From Crossiella equi (GTDB taxonomy: Bacteria; Actinomycetota; Actinomycetes; Mycobacteriales; Pseudonocardiaceae), in NCBI RefSeq assembly GCF_017876755.1, contig NZ_JAGIOO010000001.1:3953786-4017785 (forward strand): 64,000 bases of DNA. Reading direction: 5' to 3'. The notes beneath the pieces were generated by a model, which saw only the letters and a list, made by a program, of their open reading frames with translations, was not told where the DNA came from and did not search any database. Below, in pieces: positions 57,216 to 64,000 of the stretch. A program made the position numbers and the translations under genes. The number at the start of each line of letters is the position of its first letter. Positions within the stretch are counted from its first letter, which is position 1.

Positions 57216-57560
57216 GTGACCGGTTACAAGGTGATCACCGCGGCGGTGCGCGCGGAGGCGGCCAAGTGGGACCAGCTCGCCGAGGAGATAGCACCGGCGC
57301 ACACCGCGGTGCAGGGCATGACCCTGTCCTGGCTGTCCTTCTCCGCGCTCGACGCGATCAGCGTCGCGTTCCCGTTCGGCAAGAACACCGCCCCGGCGGA
57401 GCTGCAGCGCGCCTACGACGACATGCGCGGGTTCATGGACACCCTGCTCGGTGGGGCGAAGACCGAGTTCGGGGAGATCGGCGACACCCTGGTCAAGATC
57501 GCGAACACGTACGACCAGAACGAGGAGATCTCCGAAAAAGGCATCGAGGACGCGTTCTGA
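57216..57560 (+). CDS. Type VII secretion-associated helical protein (EspC/WXG100-like)
   Basis: 114 residues. Two helices around a Trp-containing turn (MTLSWLSFSALDA), C-terminal DTLVKIANTYDQNEEISEKGIEDAF resembling the ESX YxxxD/E export signal (YDQNE). GTG at 57216 follows GGGAGGGG. First gene of the second orphan type VII cassette, directly after the element. Confidence 0.75.
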   Translation: MTGYKVITAAVRAEAAKWDQLAEEIAPAHTAVQGMTLSWLSFSALDAISVAFPFGKNTAPAELQRAYDDMRGFMDTLLGGAKTEFGEIGDTLVKIANTYDQNEEISEKGIEDAF

Positions 57561-57577
57561 CAGGGCAGGGGCACGAC

Positions 57578-58333
57578 GTGAACACTCCCGGGGCAACGGA
57601 CTACCCCGCACTGGTCGATCTGGTGAGCAGCTCGTTCAAGCTGGCCACCGATGCCACCACCGCGCTCATCAACACGTTCAACAACGGCATCCGCAACATC
57701 AACGGCAACCCGCTGATCCGCCCGTTCCTGGACCTCACCGACCTGCGCGAGCTGCTGGACAAGCTGCGCGGGTACGTGGAGAAGTTCGCCAAGTTCATGC
57801 AGGACTTCCAGCAGCACCACATGCCGATCATCGCGTTGATCCGCAACGGGTTCGACTGGCTCACCGCGGTGCAGGCCCCGGTGTCCAACGTGGCGGGCAA
57901 GGTCGCGACCCCGGCGGACAAGTACCTGCGGTCGTGGGAGGGCGCCACCGGCGCCGCCTACCTGACGGACGTGCTCGGCGGGCAGTCCAAGGCGCTGGGC
58001 AACCTGCACCCCAAGGCCGACGCGATCAGCAAGTGGCTGATCGACCTCGCCCGGGTCAACACCACGTTCCTCACCCAGTACGCGGACAAGATCGGCGAGC
58101 TGGGCGGCACGCTCGTCGCGGCCATCGTGGACGCGGGCACCATCGTCGGCGCGCTGGAGGCCGCAGGCAAGGCGGGTGAGTTCGCCGGGCAGCTGGTGGA
58201 GAACGCGGTCAAGGTGTTCACCGAGACGGTGAACTACTACATGACGGCGGCCGCCTCGATGCGGGACGCGCTGTCCGTCGTCTCCAACACGGACGGGTTC
58301 CCCGACCGCACCTGGCCCCAGGCGGTGAAGTGA
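57578..58333 (+). CDS. Helical protein of type VII cassette
   Basis: 251 residues, mainly alpha-helical, with ESX/PPE-like segments (LVSSSFKLATDATTALINTFNNGIRNINGNPL; LRSWEGATGAAYLTDVLGGQ). No catalytic motif. Lies 17 nt after the preceding gene, and its stop overlaps the following ATG by 1 nt. Probably a secretion substrate or chaperone; function unknown. Confidence 0.7.
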   Translation: MNTPGATDYPALVDLVSSSFKLATDATTALINTFNNGIRNINGNPLIRPFLDLTDLRELLDKLRGYVEKFAKFMQDFQQHHMPIIALIRNGFDWLTAVQAPVSNVAGKVATPADKYLRSWEGATGAAYLTDVLGGQSKALGNLHPKADAISKWLIDLARVNTTFLTQYADKIGELGGTLVAAIVDAGTIVGALEAAGKAGEFAGQLVENAVKVFTETVNYYMTAAASMRDALSVVSNTDGFPDRTWPQAVK

Positions 58334-59034
58334 TGAGCGAAGAGCTGCGCGACATGAAGGTCGCCGAGCTGGCCCCGCCGTCGGTGGGCCGGACCGCGCC
58401 CGCCACCCGGGAGTACCCGCAGGAACCGGCGGAGGAGTACCGGTCCGGCGACTCGTCGAACTCGGTGTGGGTGACGGTCGACAAGCAGGGCCGGGTGCTC
58501 CGCGTCGAGGTGAGCACCGGCTGGCACACCCGCCTGCCCGCAGGCGAGTTCTCCAGCGCCCTGTTGTCGGCCTACCTGGGCGCGTCGGAGACCGCCGCCG
58601 TGGTCGAGTCACGGGACCGGCGGCAGAACCCCGGCCCGGTACCGGACGAGGCCCCGGGCGAGGTGCTCGGCCTGGACGAGTGGGTCCGGAGCATGCAGAA
58701 CCGGCACGCCGAGATCGGCCGCAAGCTCCGCGAGGCGGAGGCCCGGGCGGAGGGCCGGTCCACCGAGGTGGCCGACGTCCGCAGCCCGTACGGCTACCTG
58801 GCACTCCAGGTGCGGGCGGGCGCGCTGCTCGGCCTGACCGTGGACGCGGCGCGCATCGCCCAGGTGCACGGCGGCCAGCTGCAGCAGGACCTGTGGGACG
58901 GCTTCCGCGCGGCAGGCCTCACCTCGCCGAACGCGTTCCAGGAGGCACCGGCCCAGCCCCCGGCCGCGCGCCCGCGCCGTTCGGACCCGGACGACGACGG
59001 CGACGAGATGTGGCAGGGCATCAAGTGGCAGTGA
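58333..59034 (+). CDS. YbaB/EbfC-like protein of type VII cassette
   Basis: 233 residues. The core VWVTVDKQGRVLRVEVSTGWHTRLPAGEFSSALLSAYLGA matches the YbaB beta-hairpin plus helix seen at 16157 and 16546. Longer than usual, with a Pro/Arg and Asp-rich C-terminus ending in MWQGIKWQ. ATG at 58333 overlaps the preceding stop. Confidence 0.65.
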   Translation: MSEELRDMKVAELAPPSVGRTAPATREYPQEPAEEYRSGDSSNSVWVTVDKQGRVLRVEVSTGWHTRLPAGEFSSALLSAYLGASETAAVVESRDRRQNPGPVPDEAPGEVLGLDEWVRSMQNRHAEIGRKLREAEARAEGRSTEVADVRSPYGYLALQVRAGALLGLTVDAARIAQVHGGQLQQDLWDGFRAAGLTSPNAFQEAPAQPPAARPRRSDPDDDGDEMWQGIKWQ

Positions 59035-59624
59035 CCCGCCCCCTGGCAGGCCTGCTCCTGCTCGCCCTGGCCACGACGTCCTGCGGCGGGCCGGTGGCAC
59101 CCGTCCAGACTCCCCCGCCCGCCCCGGCCACAACAACGGCCAAACCCGCCGTGGACAAGTACACCGGCTTCCAGAGCTGCCAGGAGCTGGTCCGGCTGGT
59201 CCCCGGCCTGCCTCCGGTGCTGCGCGCCGACGGCAAACCAGCTGGCGCCGATCGCGACCTGACCTGTGAGTTCGCCACCCCGCCCACCGGCCCCTTCGTG
59301 ACGGTCAAGCTCGCCTCCTGGCGCAACGACCCCAAGGACCCCCGCTTCGCACCGGAGGTAGGCAGGGGCCGGTCCATGGCCAAAATGCGCTACGACAGCG
59401 GCCCGACTGCCCCGGGCCCAGCACCGGCCCTGGGACTCGGCGACGAGGCGAGGTGGCAGCGCGACGGCGACTCCTGCCAGCTGACCATCCTGGACAACAA
59501 CGCCGTGCTCAGGTTCTCCTACACCGAGCTGGGCGAGAACAGGGTGGACCCGGTGGGCGAGCAGTGCCGGGAGTCGTTGCGTCGCTTCTCGAAGCCGCTG
59601 TACGAGGCCGTGCAGCCCCGGTGA
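59031..59624 (+). CDS. Secreted lipoprotein, DUF3558-like
   Basis: 197 residues. Short signal peptide ending in ATTSC, then a Pro/Thr-rich spacer and a compact domain with conserved Cys (FQSCQELV, LTCEFA, DSCQLTI, GEQCRESL), reminiscent of DUF3558 lipoproteins common in Pseudonocardiaceae. The GTG overlaps the YbaB-like stop (GTGA), so it belongs to the cassette and would sit on the outer face of the membrane. Confidence 0.75.
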   Translation: MTRPLAGLLLLALATTSCGGPVAPVQTPPPAPATTTAKPAVDKYTGFQSCQELVRLVPGLPPVLRADGKPAGADRDLTCEFATPPTGPFVTVKLASWRNDPKDPRFAPEVGRGRSMAKMRYDSGPTAPGPAPALGLGDEARWQRDGDSCQLTILDNNAVLRFSYTELGENRVDPVGEQCRESLRRFSKPLYEAVQPR

Positions 59625-59715
59625 GCCGCCCCCGACCGGGTCGTCAGCCCAGCGCCTCGGCGGCCGAGCCTGTGAGGTAGGCCAGCCCGTGTTGGAAGCT
59701 TGACGAAATCGGGCC

Positions 59716-59755
59716 CAGGACACTCGGCAACCTGAAGAGGCCGCCGAGTGTCCTG
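59716..59755. terminator. Terminator hairpin between convergent operons
   Basis: Perfect 13-bp stem CAGGACACTCGGC/GCCGAGTGTCCTG with a 14-nt loop, between the lipoprotein gene and the minus-strand defence cluster. Confidence 0.75.
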
Positions 59756-59782
59756 ACTCGGCCACTAGTGGAGACTCTGGTA

Positions 59783-60394
59783 TTAGACCCTATCGACAAG
59801 CCTACGCGTGACGCGGTGCAGTTCGATACCACAGTGCGCCGCGAGACGATCATGGAGCAGGCATTCACTGGCAGCCAATGACTCGCCTTCCCGCAGGGTA
59901 ACCAGGATCAAAGGCCTGACATTAGCGTCAACGGCCTCATTGAGCGCCGCCCAGACCAGGTCGCGAAATGTCCTCGGCTTTCCCCAGCAGACATATCGCT
60001 GCTTGACCCCGTCAGTGATGTGCACATGCATTGGTTTTTCCGCGAGTGTGCCCGGCACAGTCCGCCACTTCGACCCCAGCACTTCTTGGACCGTATCGCT
60101 GATGTCCGGGAACCGCTTCACAGCGAACTCGGCGTACGACCCGACACCTTCGAGCGCTCGCGTGTACTCCTTGAGCGGACCGTCCTTCAGCCAGACGCGG
60201 ATGTTCTCAGCTGTGAGGTCGTCCGCCAGCTTCCCCCCGATGGCCGGGTCGTCCACCCACAAGGAGTACTGCTCAGACTTCTGCTGGTCTTTCAGCGACT
60301 CCCAGTCCATCTCATATACACGTCGGTAGAGCTCGCGGCTCACGGCGGCACGCACTTCCTTCGACGGCTGTGGTTTCGATGATTTGGTGGCCAC
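59783..60394 (-). CDS. Unknown protein of the Z1/Vsr/methylase cluster
   Basis: 203 residues, soluble, alpha/beta. Not recognised. Visible features: a basic N-terminus, SEQYSLWVDDPAIGGKLADDLTAENIRVWLKDGPL, and a C-terminal half with VRPLILVTLREGESLAASECLLHDRLA. It starts 6 nt after the vsr stop and is the last gene of the operon, so it probably acts with the methylase/Vsr pair. Confidence 0.75.
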   Translation of the reverse strand: MATKSSKPQPSKEVRAAVSRELYRRVYEMDWESLKDQQKSEQYSLWVDDPAIGGKLADDLTAENIRVWLKDGPLKEYTRALEGVGSYAEFAVKRFPDISDTVQEVLGSKWRTVPGTLAEKPMHVHITDGVKQRYVCWGKPRTFRDLVWAALNEAVDANVRPLILVTLREGESLAASECLLHDRLAAHCGIELHRVTRRLVDRV

Positions 60395-60400
60395 GCTTGT

Positions 60401-61153
60401 TCAACCCCCTGACGCGCTGGTCCTGACCGTCGACTCGACGAGGTTCGCGACCTCGACCGGGTCCTCGTGCTCCCAGGCCCTGATCACGGTCCAGTCCTCG
60501 GCTTCGAGCAGTGCGGTGGTCTCAGCGTCTCGTTTGCGATTCCCCTCCACCTTCGCCCGCCAGAACTCCGAGTTGGTCGCCGACGGGCGGTGGTGCTCAG
60601 GACAACCGTGCCAAAAACACCCGTCGACGAAAACCGCGACACGCGCCGAAGGGAAGACGATGTCGGCGGTCCGGCGCCATCCGGCCAGCGGTTTGGCCGA
60701 GACCCGGTAACGCAGGCCCTTGGCGTGCAACAGCGCACGCAAGGCCAGTTCTGGCTGGGTGTCTCGCCCCCGGTTGCCCCGCATCGAGGCTCGCACGCCC
60801 GCGGAGGACGCCCAGGATCCCCGGGGCAGGCTCTCCTCGGCCAGCAGTCCGGCCTCCCGCGCCAGCGCCCAGCCCGCAGCCAGGTTCTTCGCACGGGTGG
60901 CATGCGGTACCGCACCTAACTCCCGCTTGTGCACCTGGCCGCCGTCCCGCCAGCGCAGACGCGCCACAACCGTCAGCGACGCGCGGTCCACTCGGAGCTC
61001 GACGCTGGCCCTGGCGTAGCGTCCACCACCGAGGCCAACCATCCGCTTCGGCCGCCCCCCAGCTGCCCGGTCCTGCTCGGCGGTGGCGTTCGCGCTGGTT
61101 CGCCCAGCTCGGGGCTTCCAGGACCGGTCCGGAGGGCAGGGGCCGCCGGTCAC
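60401..61153 (-). CDS. vsr: Vsr-like very short patch repair endonuclease with N-terminal extension
   Basis: 250 residues. C-terminal Vsr domain (from about 125): RGRDTQPELALRALLHAKGLRYRV, DIVFPSARVAVFVDGCFWHGCPEHH (catalytic Asp, metal His/Cys) and NSEFWRAKVEGNRKRD. The N-terminal 120 residues carry a separate beta-rich part (RYARASVELRVDRASLTVVARLRWRDGGQVHKRELG). Vsr nicks at T:G mismatches made by cytosine methylation; in Z1-type systems it may be the restriction nuclease. GTG overlaps the methylase stop by 4 nt. Confidence 0.88.
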   Translation of the reverse strand: MTGGPCPPDRSWKPRAGRTSANATAEQDRAAGGRPKRMVGLGGGRYARASVELRVDRASLTVVARLRWRDGGQVHKRELGAVPHATRAKNLAAGWALAREAGLLAEESLPRGSWASSAGVRASMRGNRGRDTQPELALRALLHAKGLRYRVSAKPLAGWRRTADIVFPSARVAVFVDGCFWHGCPEHHRPSATNSEFWRAKVEGNRKRDAETTALLEAEDWTVIRAWEHEDPVEVANLVESTVRTSASGG

Positions 61154-62424
61154 CCGGCTGATTCCACCTTGTCCAGGCACTTGGCCACCGCCTGAGCGAA
61201 CACCTCACCGAGCCGCACGGGCACGGCGTTGCCGAGTTGGCGCATCTTCTCCCCGCGGGGCCCACTGAGTTTCCAGCTGTCCGGGAAAGTCATGACCCTG
61301 GCGGCCTCCCGCACCGTCATGTACCGGTGGCGGTATCGCCAGCCAGTCGGGTCGGTGGGATCGGGCTCACGGTCGTCAGTCAACATCACGGACTCCCCAC
61401 CGGGGACACCGTGCACGCCCGCCTTCACCGTCTTCGCCGGCCGGTCGAGCATGTTGGGCGTGTGACCAGCGTAGATACGCGCGTCTGGCCACCCGATGTG
61501 GTCTGTGACGCCCCCTTGCTCGGTCCGCCGATCGAGCAAGTTCCAATCGATCAGGGGCAGCTTGTCCGTCTTCTTCTCACCGACAAGCGCGTCCCGCAGC
61601 GTGCGCCAGGGCAACAGGTCGTCATCCGGGATCACGGCCGGGATCGCGCTCTCCACCCGGTCACGCACGTGCTGCTCCACCTTGGAGTGCCGTGCCCAGT
61701 ACGACCCGTCACGGATGGACCGGTGGAGCGCCGCTTCCGAGTGGGTCGGCTCGACCAGCTTGCGGAAGTCCCCCAGGTCGACACCCAGGTCCGCGCGGAA
61801 CGCCACGATGATCACTCGCTGGCGAACCTGCGGCACACCATAGTCGGCTGCGTTGACAGGTGTCATCACCACGTCGTAACGCTGGTCCGGTGGGATGGCG
61901 GTCTTGTCGGCCTCCCGCAACGCCTTGTCATGCACCTCCCAGCTCGACTCCGGGTCCCGCTGGAGGAACGGCAGCTCCAGCTCGCGGAGGATGTACTGGA
62001 AGTACGGCAAGAATGATGGGCGCAGGAGGCCGCGAACGTTCTCGCAGATCACGGCCTTCGGCTGGATCTCACGGATGGCGCGGAACATCTCCGGGAACAT
62101 GTTCCGCTTGTCCTCGTCACCCTTGGCGACGCCTCCGAGGCTGAACGGTTGACAGGGCGGACCGCCAGCGATCAGGTCGACCTTGCCACGCAGGTAGTTG
62201 AGGTCGAGTTCCTGCACGTCACCGGGGACGAGGGGCCACGCCTTCTCCCCTTCCTCGGGGATCCACTCGTCCTCACCCCTCAGCTTGGCGCCGTTGAGCT
62301 CCAGGGTGTTGCAGGCGTGGCGGGCGAACTCGTTGACCAACAGCGGCCGGAACCCGACGTGGTGCACTGCCATGGCCAGCCCGCCGCCCCCGGCGAACAG
62401 CTCCACCGAGGTGCGGTCACTCAT
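61150..62424 (-). CDS. dcm: DNA (cytosine-5) methyltransferase
   Basis: 424 residues with all key C5 motifs: I ELFAGGGGLAM, IV GGPPCQPFS (catalytic Cys), VI ENVRGL, VIII QVRQRVI, X RQLGNAVPVRL. The target site cannot be read from sequence. A TAGGCT -10 candidate in the 156-bp gap upstream suggests its own promoter. Followed by coupled vsr. Confidence 0.95.
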   Translation of the reverse strand: MSDRTSVELFAGGGGLAMAVHHVGFRPLLVNEFARHACNTLELNGAKLRGEDEWIPEEGEKAWPLVPGDVQELDLNYLRGKVDLIAGGPPCQPFSLGGVAKGDEDKRNMFPEMFRAIREIQPKAVICENVRGLLRPSFLPYFQYILRELELPFLQRDPESSWEVHDKALREADKTAIPPDQRYDVVMTPVNAADYGVPQVRQRVIIVAFRADLGVDLGDFRKLVEPTHSEAALHRSIRDGSYWARHSKVEQHVRDRVESAIPAVIPDDDLLPWRTLRDALVGEKKTDKLPLIDWNLLDRRTEQGGVTDHIGWPDARIYAGHTPNMLDRPAKTVKAGVHGVPGGESVMLTDDREPDPTDPTGWRYRHRYMTVREAARVMTFPDSWKLSGPRGEKMRQLGNAVPVRLGEVFAQAVAKCLDKVESAG

Positions 62425-62580
62425 CTCGCCTCCACCCGTCCAACCATGGTCGGCAGCCTAGCGCACCAGCCGGATCCACTGGTCATTCGACACGAAAAAT
62501 CGCTTGCACACCAGTGACACCTCAGGAAATTAGTCCACTGTGGACAATCTTCCCGAGGCGTCACCCCCATCGGCGTCCAG

Positions 62581-64000
62581 CTACTCCTTCGCCTTCCACA
62601 GCAGCGGCCCGCCGGGCAATTCGGCGGCCCCTGGCAACAGGACCATGATCGCCATGACCACACCCTGCGGGTCCATCTCCACCAGCCCAGGCGAGATGTC
62701 CTCGTCTCGGCGCACAGCCGGGTAGAGGACCAGCTGGCCGGTCGCGCTCCCCACCACCCGCTGCTTCACGGCGTTCCGGTGGACACTGGTCGAGTTACCC
62801 CGGACCTTCCCGTTCGCGTCCACAGCTCGACCGTGCAGACTGAGCGGACCATGGCCTCGAAGCGTGGCCACCCTGCCCTTCTTCTGCTGAGGGAGGATGA
62901 CGTCCCAGCCGGTGAGGGACCCGTCTCTCCCCATCGTGCGGATCCACTCCAGGTCGGCACGGAAGCTCGAGTCGTTCGACCACTTCAGCTTCGACAAGAC
63001 CTCGACCATCTCCTCCCGGCCGATGGCGCCGATCAGCGCCTCGAAGGACGAGCTCTTGGCGTTGCTGTCGACATAGCTGAGCGTCTGCCGCTTCTTGGCC
63101 GCGGCGAGCAGCGGGACGCAGGTGTCGATGTTCTCGTCCAGCAGGGCTTGCTGGTGCAGCGTTGGGTAACCGGAGCTCGGTTCCTTCGACCTGGTGCGTC
63201 GCTCGACGAGTACGGCGTTGTACATCTTCGTCGCAGTCGTCGGCCGGAGCAGATGACTGCTCACGAGCGGGGGAACGTTGGCCGGCGTGGTCAGCGGCTT
63301 GCCGTTCTCGTCGGTGTCCGTGTACTGCGCGAGCTCCTCCCGGAAGTTTCTCTCATCCAGACAGATAGACTCGAACGCGTCCCGCAGGTCCCTGGTGAGG
63401 AACACCCGGACCAGGTCGCGGTAGCCGTGCCGGAACCCGAACCAACGCCCCATCTGCATGAGGGCGTCAGCGTTCTTCACACCTCGGATGTAGTACGAGA
63501 CCGTGAGCCCTTCAACGGTGAACCCTCTGGCCAACTTGTTGCCACCGACCATGATTCGCCAGACCGAATGCTGGTCGAAGTCGACTTCGTCCTGCTCGAT
63601 GTCCTTGTCGCTGTTGACCACCAGAACGGGGTTGCGGTTCGGACTGATCCGCTTCGCGGCCTCCCCCAGGTACGGGACGAGGTCCTCGAACGCGGCGGGC
63701 TGGGGAAGGTCGCCAGCCCTCGCGGCTGACACGGGGCGCAAGTCCGAGTCGAACAGGTCACGCAAACGCGAATGGCTGGCCGAGGAGTAGTAACCCGCCT
63801 CGGCCCACGTCTTCCGGATCCAGTCAGCTGTCGTGCGGTGGATGTCGGTGTGCATCGCCTCGTGCACGAGCATGGTGTGGTGGCGGAACTCGCCGTGCCC
63901 GTTCGCTTCGCGGTAGAGCTTCACCGCTGCCGTCAGGACGAAGAAGTCGATCGCCCGCCGCAGGTCCTCGTCCGAGTCGGTGTCCTCGACGAACCGCAGG
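62581..64000 (-). CDS. Z1-domain ATPase/helicase-like protein, 5' end outside window
   Basis: At least 470 residues; the frame stays open to the window edge (LRRAIDFFVLTAAVKLYREANG before the first listed start at 63924). Z1 signatures: HHTMLVHEAMHTDIHR, HSVWRIMVGGNKLARGFTVEGLTVSYYIRG, NADALMQMGRWFGFRHGYRDLVRVF. The P-loop part should lie upstream, outside the window. Z1 proteins are known partners of cytosine methylases, Vsr and GHKL (MutL-like) ATPases in restriction-like systems. Confidence 0.88.
   Translation of the reverse strand, partial: LRFVEDTDSDEDLRRAIDFFVLTAAVKLYREANGHGEFRHHTMLVHEAMHTDIHRTTADWIRKTWAEAGYYSSASHSRLRDLFDSDLRPVSAARAGDLPQPAAFEDLVPYLGEAAKRISPNRNPVLVVNSDKDIEQDEVDFDQHSVWRIMVGGNKLARGFTVEGLTVSYYIRGVKNADALMQMGRWFGFRHGYRDLVRVFLTRDLRDAFESICLDERNFREELAQYTDTDENGKPLTTPANVPPLVSSHLLRPTTATKMYNAVLVERRTRSKEPSSGYPTLHQQALLDENIDTCVPLLAAAKKRQTLSYVDSNAKSSSFEALIGAIGREEMVEVLSKLKWSNDSSFRADLEWIRTMGRDGSLTGWDVILPQQKKGRVATLRGHGPLSLHGRAVDANGKVRGNSTSVHRNAVKQRVVGSATGQLVLYPAVRRDEDISPGLVEMDPQGVVMAIMVLLPGAAELPGGPLLWKAKE

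Overview
The window is high-GC actinobacterial DNA, most likely from a Pseudonocardiaceae-type filamentous actinomycete (Crossiella, Actinosynnema, Saccharothrix and Amycolatopsis relatives are all plausible; I cannot fix the genus). The evidence is GTG starts, WhiB, F420 synthesis (FbiC), DasR-like chitinase operators, orphan type VII secretion substrates, and a gene order (phosphosugar mutase, upp, deoC, add, deoA, cdd, sdhCDAB) that matches, as I recall it, the M. tuberculosis and Streptomyces neighbourhood.

Region 1 (1-13.9 kb): end of a phosphosugar mutase; a MerR/aldo-keto reductase operon with a textbook 19-bp-spacer MerR promoter; a degenerate Doc toxin with its RHH antitoxin; a TetR regulator; two secreted GH18 chitinases behind DasR-like sites; then upp and, divergently, deoC with two aldehyde dehydrogenase genes (the second truncated). 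Two small membrane/hypothetical genes and a SMI1/KNR4 (SUKH) protein follow.

Region 2 (14-21 kb): a PadR gene with a 17-bp-phased operator; a type VII secretion cassette (EspC-like protein, NlpC/P60 cell-wall hydrolase, two YbaB/EbfC-like proteins); an acidic hypothetical; adenosine deaminase; a long hendecad-repeat coiled-coil protein.

Region 3 (21.8-41.6 kb): a nucleoside salvage operon on the minus strand (BMP lipoprotein, ABC ATPase, two permeases, cdd, deoA), the sdhCDAB operon, small membrane proteins, a D,D-carboxypeptidase-like protein whose catalytic Ser is Asp, YihY, trpS, fbiC, xth and an EamA transporter. Nucleosides imported by the ABC system feed Cdd, Add and DeoA; the released pentose phosphate goes through the phosphosugar mutase and DeoC, and the acetaldehyde probably to the aldehyde dehydrogenase.

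Region 4 (41,711-57,086): a 15.4-kb integrative element inserted in the 3' end of tRNA-Leu(GAG). It is bounded by a 15-bp direct repeat, and the tRNA terminator has been displaced to the far side. It carries a large serine recombinase whose stop codon is supplied by the host tRNA, a translationally coupled HTH/WhiB/membrane/FtsK(TraB-like) operon, several regulators, a convergent pair of paralogous regulator-like proteins around a cupin gene, and AT-richer cargo next to attR: a nuclease-STAND ATPase fusion, a zinc-ribbon/GIY-YIG protein and a decayed second recombinase. This cargo is the best candidate for an undescribed defence module.

Region 5 (57.2-64 kb): a second orphan type VII secretion cassette ending in a lipoprotein, then a minus-strand defence cluster (Z1-domain ATPase cut by the window edge, C5-cytosine methyltransferase, Vsr-like endonuclease with an N-terminal extension, and an unknown 203-residue protein).
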